In this document: positions 17,146-25,377 of the stretch, piece after piece
How the letters are laid out: every line of letters starts with the position of its first letter
Numbering within the stretch: position 1 is the first letter of the stretch
NCBI GenBank assembly: GCA_002331385.1
Contig: DCYB01000013.1
Location: 62,001-126,000 of the forward strand
Reading direction: 5' to 3'
From: Comamonadaceae bacterium UBA2121
GTDB taxonomy: Bacteria; Pseudomonadota; Gammaproteobacteria; Burkholderiales; Burkholderiaceae_C
Length of the DNA: 64,000 nucleotides
Notes under the pieces: model-generated
Database searches by the model: none
What the model saw: the letters and a program-made list of their open reading frames with translations, nothing else
Told to the model about the DNA's origin: nothing
Position numbers and translations under genes: made by a program

Positions 17146-17461
17146 CTTGCTCTACATTCGATGGATGAAGTCTAGTGGGAAAATGTGTAGGAAGTCGGTA
17201 TTGTGTTCATCGTCTAGCTGATTGCGTTTTGGGATGCAATGCCTGATTGGCATCGACAACATCTGACCGCTTTTTCTTTGAATGAACGATGGTTGGCATC
17301 GAAGCTGCGCGCCCATGTGCATGCAGGCCCAAGGGGGCCCCAAAGGAACTGCGGGCATACGGACATCACTGGGATTGACCGTCCGGCCCAAAGCGCGTCG
17401 ACCTACAGGGTCTTGTGAGTGCTGCGTGCAGACTGGAGGCATCGAAACAAGGAGCAGTGAC
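17146..17461. other. Intergenic stretch, no gene seen (316 bases)
   Basis: No convincing coding frame. It contains a GGCCC-AAGG-GGGCC hairpin near 17325-17340 without a T-tract, and ends with AAGGAG before the next gene. It probably holds the end of the catabolic operon and the promoter of the secreted protein at 17462. Confidence 0.5.
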
Positions 17462-17869
17462 ATGAACTTCCCACTTATTTCGGCGGCTCTCATGAGTTCG
17501 TTTTTGGCCATCGGCGCAGCGCAGGCGCAAGGGATGACGGCAGATCAGCATTCGGCAGCCAAGAAGCAGATCGAGGCCGATTACAAGGCAGCGAAGGCGC
17601 AGTGCAAAACGCTCAAAGACAACGCCAAGGACGTCTGCGAGGAAGAGGCAGAGGCTCGGGAGAAAATTGCCAAAGCCGAGTTGGAACAGCAATACAAGCC
17701 AAGCCCAAAGCACCAAAGAGAAGTAGACGAGGCCAAGGCCAAGGGCATGTACGAGGTCGCGGAAGAGAAGTGTGATGACAGCTCTGGTGATGCAAAGGAT
17801 GCGTGCAAAAAGCAGGCCAAGGCGGACTACGAAAAGGCCAAGGCTGATATCAAGGCGCGGCAGTATTGA
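17462..17869 (+). CDS. Secreted charged protein with two C-x10-C motifs
   Basis: 135 residues; AAGGAG eight bases before the ATG. A Sec signal peptide ends near AAQAQG, leaving a Lys/Glu/Ala-rich, probably helical periplasmic protein. It contains a duplicated unit: C48-x10-C59 followed by EEEAEA, and C104-x10-C115 followed by KKQAKA, each with AKD just before the second Cys. Disulfide-stapled helical hairpins are likely. I do not recognise a functional family; similar proteins are often mislabelled TolA-like because of composition. It is the first gene after the catabolic island. Confidence 0.75.
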   Translation: MNFPLISAALMSSFLAIGAAQAQGMTADQHSAAKKQIEADYKAAKAQCKTLKDNAKDVCEEEAEAREKIAKAELEQQYKPSPKHQREVDEAKAKGMYEVAEEKCDDSSGDAKDACKKQAKADYEKAKADIKARQY

Positions 17870-17888
17870 CGCGCAATGAAAGAATCTG

Positions 17889-18020
17889 ATGCCAGCACCA
17901 CCACCGCCGCCAGTCCCACCCATTCCCAATCCGGCGACAGATCCGCCACCGCCGGAACCGATTGATCCGCCACAGCCTGTGCATCCGGTGCAGGATCCAC
18001 CGGCCGAGCCGCAGCACTAA
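17889..18020 (+). CDS. Proline-rich mini-protein (43 aa), hypothetical
   Basis: Frame of 43 residues, almost half of them proline (starts MPAPPPPPVPPIPNP, ends PAEPQH). It lies 19 bases after the secreted protein gene and ends about 40 bases before a strong terminator, so it is within the same transcript. The upstream ribosome site is weak. There is no signal peptide. It may be a genuine extended polyproline peptide or a chance frame in C-rich DNA. Confidence 0.35.
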   Translation: MPAPPPPPVPPIPNPATDPPPPEPIDPPQPVHPVQDPPAEPQH

Positions 18021-18062
18021 AGGGTTGGTGTCATCCCAGCCCATGCAGCCGCGATAAGCAAT

Positions 18063-18091
18063 AAAAAAAGCGCCCCACGAGGCGCTTTTTT
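18063..18091. terminator. Bidirectional rho-independent terminator
   Basis: GCGCC-CCACGA-GGCGC stem at 18070-18085 flanked by an A-run on the left and T-run on the right, so it can stop transcription from both the 17.5 kb genes and the leftward tRNA-Ser. Confidence 0.85.
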
Positions 18092-18097
18092 ACTATC

Positions 18098-18188
<91 letters not shown>

Positions 18189-18295
18189 GGAAGCCTTAGA
18201 GTATAGCGCAGAATTTTGATGCTTTTGGAAACTTTGTCGATTGATTTCGACTTTTTTCTTCGGCGTCTTTTCTGCGATTCAGGCAGAGCGCTATT

Positions 18296-19213
18296 CTAAG
18301 CGGAGCGCTGGTTCGTCTGGATCATCTTCATCGCAGATGAGACCAAAGCGGAGACTTCGGTCATGTTGCTGGGGACGACCAGCGTGGTGGTGGCGTCTGC
18401 GGCCACCTTGCTGTAGGCGTCAACGGCTTTTTCGGCGACCTTGAGCTGCACGGCCTGTTCGCCGCCGGGTTCACGGATGGCGGTGGCGATGCGTTCGATG
18501 GCTTGCGCGGTTGCGTCGGCCACGGCGGTGATGGCGGCGGCTTCACCCTGGGCCTGGTTGATGGCGGCCTGCTTTTCGCCTTCCGAGCGGGCGATGAAGG
18601 CTTCGCGCTCGCCGGTGGCGATGTTGATTTGTTCCTGACGGCGGCCTTCAGATGCGGCGATGAGTGCGCGTTTTTCGCGCTCGGCCGTGATCTGGGCTTG
18701 CATGGCGCGCAGGATTTCTGCTGGAGGCGTCAAGTCCTTGATTTCGTAGCGCAGCACTTTCACGCCCCAGTTGAGCGCGGCTTCGTCGATGGCGGAAACG
18801 ACTTGCGCGTTGATCATGTCGCGCTCTTCAAAGGTCTTGTCCAGTTCCAGTTTGCCGATGACGCTGCGCAGCGATGTTTGTGCGAGTTGGGTGACGGCGG
18901 TGATGTAGTTGCTGGAGCCGTAGCTGGCGCGCATCGGGTCGGTGACCTGGAAGTAGAGGATGCCGTCCACTTGCAGTTGGGTGTTGTCGCGTGTGATGCA
19001 GACCTGGCTGGGCACGTCGAGCGGGATTTCCTTCAGGCTGTGCTTGTAGGCGATCTTGTCGATGAAAGGGATGATGAATTTGAGTCCCGGAGCGAGCGTG
19101 CCGGCGTATTTGCCCAAGCGTTCTTTGACCCAGGCGTGCTGCTGGGGCACGATCTTGACGGACAGAAAGATGTAGATCGCAACGATGACCGCGAAGATGA
19201 TTGCCAATTCCAT
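18296..19213 (-). CDS. qmcA: SPFH/Band 7 membrane protein, QmcA/stomatin-like
   Basis: 305 residues. One N-terminal membrane segment (about residues 3-20), then the SPFH domain (VPQQHAWVKERLGKYAGTLAPGLKFIIPF; ALNWGVKVLRYEIKDLTPPAEI) and a long Ala/Glu coiled coil (EREKRALIAASEGRRQE). Forms oligomeric membrane microdomain scaffolds and may modulate FtsH-type proteolysis, as known for the family. Upstream on the same strand is an NfeD gene, the standard partner in these two-gene units; the gap is 116 bases. Confidence 0.93.
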   Translation of the reverse strand: MELAIIFAVIVAIYIFLSVKIVPQQHAWVKERLGKYAGTLAPGLKFIIPFIDKIAYKHSLKEIPLDVPSQVCITRDNTQLQVDGILYFQVTDPMRASYGSSNYITAVTQLAQTSLRSVIGKLELDKTFEERDMINAQVVSAIDEAALNWGVKVLRYEIKDLTPPAEILRAMQAQITAEREKRALIAASEGRRQEQINIATGEREAFIARSEGEKQAAINQAQGEAAAITAVADATAQAIERIATAIREPGGEQAVQLKVAEKAVDAYSKVAADATTTLVVPSNMTEVSALVSSAMKMIQTNQRSA

Positions 19214-19329
19214 GAGCCGGGTCCTTTCTCGAGGATGTGTGAAAAGTGCAAAAGCACCTCATTCAAGGGTAACAGGTTGCCGGGGCAGCACTTCGTTCCG
19301 AGCGGGTTTGTGTGCGCCGGTCGTTGGTT

Positions 19330-19761
19330 TCAGACCGGATCGACGAGCAGGCGGTTGCCGACCAGTTCGGCCACACGGTGCGCGCCCGTGGAGGGCACGA
19401 TGCCCGGGCGGTGGATGGCGACCCAATTGGCGCCGCGGTATTTGACCTGCGCGGTGCCATCGGTTTGCCACGCATCGATGTAGACGGTTTCGCCGATGTC
19501 CAGATTCACGCTGCGGTCCGCGCGCGCAGGCGGATCGCCCGGGCGCTGGCGTTTGACCATGTAGCAGCCCACGACGGCGATGGTGCCCACCAGTGCGGCG
19601 ACGGTCACTTGTGCCACCTCGCTCAGGCCGAGATGGGCAGCGATGGCGCCGGCGACGAGCCCGAGCGCGATCATGATCAGGTAGAACGAGCCGATCAGTA
19701 GTTCTGCGGCCACCGTGATGCCCGCGATGATCCACCAGAGCGTGGAATGATCCAGTTGCAT
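19330..19761 (-). CDS. NfeD-family membrane protein
   Basis: 143 residues: two or three hydrophobic helices (LWWIIAGITVAAELLIG, AGAIAAHLGLSEVAQVTVAALVGTIAV) followed by a soluble OB-fold (GETVYIDAWQTDGTAQVKYRGANWVA). Short NfeD proteins pair with SPFH proteins and the downstream gene is qmcA-like. GGAGAGCAG lies before the ATG. No ClpP-like protease domain is fused, so this is the short NfeD1b type. Confidence 0.9.
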   Translation of the reverse strand: MQLDHSTLWWIIAGITVAAELLIGSFYLIMIALGLVAGAIAAHLGLSEVAQVTVAALVGTIAVVGCYMVKRQRPGDPPARADRSVNLDIGETVYIDAWQTDGTAQVKYRGANWVAIHRPGIVPSTGAHRVAELVGNRLLVDPV

Positions 19762-19909
19762 TTGCTGCTCTCCTTCCCTTAAACCGTGTCAATCTTGTCA
19801 GTAAACCGATACATTCTGGTTGAAATAGGAACGATATCGAAGAATCGACACTCATATTCCTTACACTTCGCGCCTGTTTCGTTTTTTTCGCCTTTGCTGG
19901 AGTTAGCGC

Positions 19910-22462
19910 ATGAAATTCCGCTTTCCTATTGTCATCATCGACGAGGACTACCGTTCCGAGAATACCTCGGGTCTGGGAATCCGCGCGTTGGCCCACGCCA
20001 TTGAAGAAGAGGGCTTTGAAGTCCTGGGCGTGACCAGTTATGGAGACCTCACACAGTTCGCGCAGCAGCAAAGCCGCGCCAGTGCGTTCATCCTGTCGAT
20101 CGACGACGAGGAATTCACCTCCGACATGGGGCTGGATCCGATCGTGACGAGTCTGCGCAATTTCATTACCGAAGTGCGCCGCAAGAACTCCGACGTGCCG
20201 ATCTACGTGCACGGCGAGACCAAGACCGCGCGCCATCTGCCCAACGACATCCTGCGCGAGCTGCACGGCTTCATCCATATGTTCGAGGACACGCCCGAGT
20301 TCGTGGCGCGCCACATCGTGCGTGAGGCCAAGACGTATCTGGAGGGCGTGCAGCCGCCATTCTTCAAGGCGTTGCTGGACTACGCGGAAGACGGCTCGTA
20401 TTCGTGGCACTGCCCGGGACACTCCGGCGGCGTGGCGTTCCTGAAGAGCCCGGTCGGCCAGATGTACCACCAGTTCTATGGTGAGAACATGCTGCGCGCT
20501 GACGTGTGCAACGCGGTGGAAGAGCTGGGCCAGTTGCTTGATCACAATGGCGCGATTGGCGAGAGCGAGCGCAATGCAGCGCGTATCTTCAACGCCGACC
20601 ATTGCTTCTTCGTGACCAACGGCACGTCGACGTCCAACAAGATGGTGTGGCACCACACGGTCGCGCCCGGCGACGTGGTGGTGGTGGACCGCAACTGCCA
20701 CAAGTCGATCCTGCATTCGATCATCATGACCGGTGCGATTCCGGTGTTCCTGAAGCCGACGCGCAATCACTTCGGCATCATCGGACCGATTCCGAAATCG
20801 GAGTTCGAGCGCTCGACCATCGAAGCCAAGATCAAGGCCAATCCGCTGCTTAAGGGCATTGACGCCAAGGCCGTGAAGCCGCGCATCCTGACGATCACGC
20901 AATCGACCTACGACGGCGTGCTCTACAACACCGAAACCATCAAGACCATGATGGATGGCTACGTGGACAACTTGCATTTTGACGAGGCCTGGCTACCGCA
21001 CGCAGCCTTCCACCCGTTCTATGGCAGCTACCACGCCATGGGCAAGAAGCGTGCGCGTCCGAAGCACTCGGTGGTGTATGCGACGCAGTCGATCCACAAG
21101 CTGTTGGCAGGTATCAGCCAGGCCAGCCACGTGCTGGTGCAGGACTCGCAAACCGTGCCGCTGGACCGCCCGTTGTTCAACGAGTCGTATCTGATGCATA
21201 CGTCCACGTCGCCGCAGTACAGCATCATTGCGAGCTGCGACGTAGCCGCTGCGATGATGGAGCCGCCCGGTGGTACCGCGCTAGTGGACGAGTCGCTCGT
21301 GGAAGCGCTCGACTTCCGCCGCGCCATGCGCAAGGTGGAAGACGAATTCGGCAAGGGCGACTGGTGGTTCAAGGTCTGGGGGCCGGACCAACTCGCTGAC
21401 GAAGGCGTCGGCACGGCCGAGGATTGGATTATTCGCAGCGATGCCAAGGGCGGCAAAAAGAGCGGCGCCAACACGAAGTGGCACGGCTTTGGCCAACTGG
21501 CGGATGGCTTCAACATGCTGGACCCGATCAAGTCCACCATCGTCACGCCCGGCCTGAATCTGGACGGCAAGTTCGACAAGACCGGCATTCCCGCGTCCAT
21601 CGTCACCAAGTACCTTGCCGAACACGGCGTGGTGGTGGAGAAGACCGGGCTGTATTCGTTCTTCATCATGTTCACCATCGGCATCACCAAGGGCCGCTGG
21701 AACACGCTGCTGGCGGCGCTGCAGCAGTTCAAGGACGACTACGAGAAGAACCAGCCGATGTGGCGCATCCTTCCCGAGTTCTGCCAGCAGCACAAGCGCT
21801 ACGAGCGCATGGGTCTGAAGGACCTGTGCCAGCACGTGCACCAGTTGTACGCCAAGTACGACATCGCGCGCCTCACGACCGAGATGTACCTGTCCGATCT
21901 GGAGCCCGCGATGAAGCCGAGCGACGCCTTTGCGCACATTGCGCAGCGCCGCACCGAGCGCGTGGAAATCGACAAGCTGGAAGGCCGCATCACCACCAGC
22001 CTGATCACGCCTTACCCTCCGGGCATTCCGCTGCTGATTCCGGGCGAGGTCTTCAACAAGAAGATCGTGGACTACCTCAAGTTCTCGCGCGAATTCTCCA
22101 AGCTCTGCCCGGGCTTCGAGACCGACATCCATGGGTTGGTGGAAATCGAGGACGTGGACGGCAACGTGAGCTACTATGCCGACTGCGTGGCCGACGCGCA
22201 ACCGCTGAAGCTGGCCGCTGATAAGGCGTCCGCTGGCAAGACCAAGCCTGCGACGAAGGTCGCCGCCAAGACATCTGCCAAAGCAGCAGCCAAGGCTCCC
22301 GCGAAGGCACCCACCAAGGCCGCCGCAAAACCGACCACCAAGCGCACCGGCGCAACCAAGACGGCCGCCAAGTCCACGGCGGCGGTCAAAGCCCGCGCCA
22401 TGAAGAACGAGGCGAAGTTCGTTCAAGTCGGCGACGACGGCCCGTTCGGTCGCAACGTCTGA
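19910..22462 (+). CDS. PLP-dependent Orn/Lys/Arg decarboxylase (fold type III-like, inducible class) with H1-like C-terminal tail
   Basis: 850 residues. Layout: N-terminal wing/response-regulator-like domain (1-125), PLP core with CPGHSGG, NGTSTSNKMVWHHTV, LHFDEAWLPHAAFHPFYG and the Schiff-base Lys in VVYATQSIHKLLAG, and the C-terminal domain ending near YYADCVADAQPL. Decarboxylates arginine, lysine or ornithine for acid resistance or polyamine synthesis; which one cannot be read here. Family members are usually about 710-760 residues. The last 85 or so (about 766-850) are a Lys/Ala/Pro tail of repeated AAKAPAK-type units, like bacterial histone H1-like proteins. It has its own promoter and terminator. 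Confidence 0.92.
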   Translation: MKFRFPIVIIDEDYRSENTSGLGIRALAHAIEEEGFEVLGVTSYGDLTQFAQQQSRASAFILSIDDEEFTSDMGLDPIVTSLRNFITEVRRKNSDVPIYVHGETKTARHLPNDILRELHGFIHMFEDTPEFVARHIVREAKTYLEGVQPPFFKALLDYAEDGSYSWHCPGHSGGVAFLKSPVGQMYHQFYGENMLRADVCNAVEELGQLLDHNGAIGESERNAARIFNADHCFFVTNGTSTSNKMVWHHTVAPGDVVVVDRNCHKSILHSIIMTGAIPVFLKPTRNHFGIIGPIPKSEFERSTIEAKIKANPLLKGIDAKAVKPRILTITQSTYDGVLYNTETIKTMMDGYVDNLHFDEAWLPHAAFHPFYGSYHAMGKKRARPKHSVVYATQSIHKLLAGISQASHVLVQDSQTVPLDRPLFNESYLMHTSTSPQYSIIASCDVAAAMMEPPGGTALVDESLVEALDFRRAMRKVEDEFGKGDWWFKVWGPDQLADEGVGTAEDWIIRSDAKGGKKSGANTKWHGFGQLADGFNMLDPIKSTIVTPGLNLDGKFDKTGIPASIVTKYLAEHGVVVEKTGLYSFFIMFTIGITKGRWNTLLAALQQFKDDYEKNQPMWRILPEFCQQHKRYERMGLKDLCQHVHQLYAKYDIARLTTEMYLSDLEPAMKPSDAFAHIAQRRTERVEIDKLEGRITTSLITPYPPGIPLLIPGEVFNKKIVDYLKFSREFSKLCPGFETDIHGLVEIEDVDGNVSYYADCVADAQPLKLAADKASAGKTKPATKVAAKTSAKAAAKAPAKAPTKAAAKPTTKRTGATKTAAKSTAAVKARAMKNEAKFVQVGDDGPFGRNV

Positions 22463-22478
22463 TTCGGTGACACCTCAC

Positions 22479-22513
22479 AAGCGCCGGACGGCCTCGCTGT
22501 CTGGCGCTTTTTT
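22479..22513 (+). terminator. Rho-independent terminator after the decarboxylase gene
   Basis: AGCGCCGGAC pairs with GTCTGGCGCT (one G-T pair) and is followed by six Ts. It lies between the decarboxylase and the next gene, whose ribosome site (GGAG) starts only five bases later. Confidence 0.85.
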
Positions 22514-22526
22514 CATGGAGTAAAGC

Positions 22527-23162
22527 GTGCCCGTCGAACGAGCCGAGTTGGATGTGTCCGATAAGGCGGTGCAGGCCGCGCGCGCCGCCGTGGCCCATGT
22601 CCGGCGCGTGGCACTGCTCGGGCCGCAAGGGACCTGGACGCAACAGGCGGCGCTGGAGTTGTGGCCCGGTTGGCCGATGGAATGGCACTTTGGCGCGCCG
22701 GAACAGATGCGCTCCGCTTTGCAGCAAGGCGAGGTGGACGCGGTGCTTTTACCGGCGCGTACGTCTGTGGTGGGCGATACGCCGTATCGGGCTGAACTCG
22801 ACGCCATGCTGATGCTGGCGGGTGTGCGCCTGCTGGCGCAATACGCGCGCATGTTGGGCTATTGTCTGCTGGGAAAGGATGGCGCGCTCGTGAGCGATGT
22901 TCTTCGCGTGTATGCGCACCCGGTTGCCCTGGCAGAGGCGGCGCCTTGGCTGGATGTGCATCTTCCCGGTGCTCAACGCGTGCCTTGCGACAGCGCAGGG
23001 CATGCAGCCGAACGGGTTGCACAGTCGGCGGATCGCAAAAGTGCGAGCCTCGGGCCCGCGCTGGCCGGGTCATTGCATGGATTGCTGGCCATCGCCACGG
23101 GGATCGAGGAAGGTCCGCACAACATCACGCAATGGTGGGTCGTAGGCCGTGACGCGATGTGA
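22527..23162 (+). CDS. Prephenate dehydratase-like protein lacking catalytic motifs
   Basis: 211 residues from a GTG with GGAG eight bases upstream. The fold follows the PheA dehydratase domain: RVALLGPQGTWTQQAALELW at the start, VDAVLLPARTS where the enzyme has its ENS motif, RVYAHPVALAEAAPWL, ASLGPALAGSLHGL and EEGPHNITQWWVVGR at the end. The catalytic T-R-F triplet is T-Q-W and ENS is not kept, and there is no ACT domain, so it is probably not a prephenate dehydratase. It may bind a ligand. A single-gene unit behind the decarboxylase terminator. Confidence 0.72.
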   Translation: MPVERAELDVSDKAVQAARAAVAHVRRVALLGPQGTWTQQAALELWPGWPMEWHFGAPEQMRSALQQGEVDAVLLPARTSVVGDTPYRAELDAMLMLAGVRLLAQYARMLGYCLLGKDGALVSDVLRVYAHPVALAEAAPWLDVHLPGAQRVPCDSAGHAAERVAQSADRKSASLGPALAGSLHGLLAIATGIEEGPHNITQWWVVGRDAM

Positions 23163-23171
23163 ACTGCATGG

Positions 23172-24053
23172 CTATGGCACATTGCGCACGCGCCAGAAGC
23201 GTGCAAATCGGGGCAAACCGCTGGGGTGCGTGCCGTTGAAACGATAGGTGACGGTGGTGCCGATGGTCGGGGGATCGCGCCGCAGCGCATCGGTCAGGCC
23301 GCTGCCGATGCGGAACTCGCGGCCTTGCGCGTCACGTACCTGCAGTGCGCCGACCATGCCGACGTATTTGCCTTTGCCAGGAACGTGGCCGATGACCACG
23401 GCTTCGGCGTCTTCAAACAGTTTCAGCTTCAGCAGATCGTCGCTGCGACCGGATCGGTAGGGGGCGTCTTCGTGGCGCAGCATGAGACCCTCGGCGCCTT
23501 CCTGCGTTTTGTCGTGCAGTTGCTGCATCAACTCCGTGTGCGATGCTGCGCGCCAATGCGGTGCCCAGGTGGCGTATGGCGAATGCGCGGCGTCCAGTTG
23601 GGCTTGTGCAATCCGTTGTCGCTGACTGAACGGTCCCGCTGTGCCCGGACTGTCGAAGGCCATGAACCGGATTTGCAGCCATTGCGCAGGGTTCGGGGTG
23701 CTTTGCGCCACGGCGGATTGCACGTGGTCGAATCGTCCGCGCCCGGCCCACAATTCGCCGTCCAGCGCGATGGCGGGCCAATCGCGGGTGAACCACTCCG
23801 GTGCCGCAATGGGCAGACCTTGGCGCGTGTGCAATTGCTGCCCGTTCCACAGGGCGCGCACGCCGTCGTATTTCTCGCTCACCCAATAGTTGTCGACGGC
23901 CACGCCTTCGCGGTAACTGTTGGCCAGCGTTGGGGTGACGGGCTCCTTTTGGATCGCCATGGCGTGGGCGCTGAGCAGCACGCACGCCAAGGCGAATTGG
24001 CAACGCAGCGCGAAGCGCCGCTGAAAGAAAACGACCGGTCTCATGAGGCGCAT
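23172..24053 (-). CDS. Minimal ATP-dependent DNA ligase with signal peptide (LigE-type)
   Basis: 293 residues from the ATG at 24053. Residues 1-33 form a signal peptide (RRFALRCQFALACVLLSAHAMA). The nucleotidyltransferase core has motif I EKYDGVRA (Lys about 61), motif III FMAFD, motif IV EGLMLR and motif V LLKLK; a short OB domain follows (AEAVVIGHVPGKGKYVGM). Seals nicks using ATP; LigE-type enzymes are exported and may act on extracellular or incoming DNA. The bacterium should use NAD-dependent LigA for replication. Convergent with the PDT-like gene, leaving nine bases between stops. Confidence 0.9.
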   Translation of the reverse strand: MRLMRPVVFFQRRFALRCQFALACVLLSAHAMAIQKEPVTPTLANSYREGVAVDNYWVSEKYDGVRALWNGQQLHTRQGLPIAAPEWFTRDWPAIALDGELWAGRGRFDHVQSAVAQSTPNPAQWLQIRFMAFDSPGTAGPFSQRQRIAQAQLDAAHSPYATWAPHWRAASHTELMQQLHDKTQEGAEGLMLRHEDAPYRSGRSDDLLKLKLFEDAEAVVIGHVPGKGKYVGMVGALQVRDAQGREFRIGSGLTDALRRDPPTIGTTVTYRFNGTHPSGLPRFARFWRVRNVP

Positions 24054-24141
24054 CTGTCGAGTGAACGATGCGGCGCATTGTTGGACGTTCGCGTGTGTGC
24101 GGCCTTGATCTTGCGCGCCAACGCACGCATTGGGGCTTAGT

Positions 24142-25377
24142 TCATGGGGTTGAAAGCGCCTTGGCTTCCTCTGCGTTGTAGCCAAGTTGCGTCAGGATTT
24201 CGATGCTGTGCTCGCCCAGCTTCGGCGGGGAAAGTCGCACTTTCAGATGCTTGCCGTCGAGCGTCAGTGGCAGCAGCACGGTCTTGGTCTGACGCCCATC
24301 GGGTAGCTCCATCGTGGCCAGGGCACCACTCTCGTTGAGGTGCGGATCGTCCAGCAACTCATGCGGCATGGCGATCGGTGCAAAGGGCAGGCCGTTGTTC
24401 TCGAACACTTGCGCGATGTGTGCGGAACTGTGCTGTGCCATCTGCTCGCGCAAGAGGGGGATGAGCCATTCGCGTGCCAGCACGCGGTCGTTGTTGGAGG
24501 CAAGGCGGGGATCATCGCGCAACGCGCCCAAACCGAACGCATCGCAAAAAATGCGCCATGCGGTGTCGCTCACCACGGCAAGAAAAATCTGCTCGCCGTT
24601 TTTCACCTGGAACACATCGTAGATCGCCCAAGCTGAGATGCGCGCAGGCATAGGCGCTGCCGGCTTGCCGGTGACCGCGTACTGCATCATGTGCTGGCCG
24701 ATGAGAAAGACGTTGTTCTCGAACAGCGCGCTTTGCACCTCCTGGCCCTTGCCGGTCTTTTCGCGTTGCGCGAGTGCGGCCATGGCACCCATGGCGCCGA
24801 ACATGCCGCCCATGATGTCGTTCACGCTCGTGCCCGCACGCAGCGGATCGCCCGGGCGACCGGTCATATAGGCCAGGCCACCCATCATCTGCACCACCTC
24901 GTCCAACGCCGTACGGTGCTCGTACGGGCCGGGCAGAAAACCCTTGTGGCTGACGTAGATGAGCCGCGGGAACTGCTCCTTGAGGCTGTCGTAATCCAAC
25001 CCGAGCTTGCGCATGGTGCCGGGCTTGAAGTTCTCGCACACCACGTCGGCCGTGGCAATGAGCTTGAGCGCGGCGGCCTTGCCCTCGGCCGTTTGCAGGT
25101 CGAGTGCGACGCTCTTTTTATTGCGATTGAACAGCGGGAAGAACCCCGCGCCCGAGCCCAGCAGCTTGCGCGTGGCATCTCCATGGCGGCCATGGCCGAT
25201 GGGCTCGACCTTGATGACTTCGGCGCCCAGATCGGCCAGCATCAGTCCGCAACTGGGACCCATGACCATGTGGACGAACTCCACGACGCGAATTCCGGAA
25301 TAGGGCAGGGAGGCGGTGCTGGTGGTGTCACTCATGGGAGGTGAATTGTCTGGTTGCGGGCGGGCGGTGGTCATCAC
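24142..25377 (-). CDS. Class III (CaiB/BaiF) CoA-transferase
   Basis: 411 residues. Signature IRVVEFVHMVMGPSCGLMLADLGAEVIKVEP, NRNKKSVALDLQ, and the probable catalytic Asp in RAGTSVNDIMGG, then EKTGKGQEVQSALFE. The gene follows the HMG-CoA lyase gene, overlapping its stop, so both are one operon. Likely activates a 3-hydroxy-3-methyl-type dicarboxylate (HMG or an analogue) with succinyl-CoA so that the lyase can cleave it. This is inferred from pairing; the closest known precedent is transfer to glutarate or HMG by SUGCT-type enzymes. Confidence 0.9.
   Translation of the reverse strand: MMTTARPQPDNSPPMSDTTSTASLPYSGIRVVEFVHMVMGPSCGLMLADLGAEVIKVEPIGHGRHGDATRKLLGSGAGFFPLFNRNKKSVALDLQTAEGKAAALKLIATADVVCENFKPGTMRKLGLDYDSLKEQFPRLIYVSHKGFLPGPYEHRTALDEVVQMMGGLAYMTGRPGDPLRAGTSVNDIMGGMFGAMGAMAALAQREKTGKGQEVQSALFENNVFLIGQHMMQYAVTGKPAAPMPARISAWAIYDVFQVKNGEQIFLAVVSDTAWRIFCDAFGLGALRDDPRLASNNDRVLAREWLIPLLREQMAQHSSAHIAQVFENNGLPFAPIAMPHELLDDPHLNESGALATMELPDGRQTKTVLLPLTLDGKHLKVRLSPPKLGEHSIEILTQLGYNAEEAKALSTP

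Noticed and set aside
19259..20977. Long minus-strand frame across nfeD and the decarboxylase gene
   Set aside because: Runs antisense to the conserved PLP decarboxylase and reads nfeD in the wrong frame.
22230..22410. DNA-level tandem repeat in the decarboxylase tail
   Set aside because: Units vary in codons and length; it is a low-complexity Lys/Ala protein segment, not a minisatellite.
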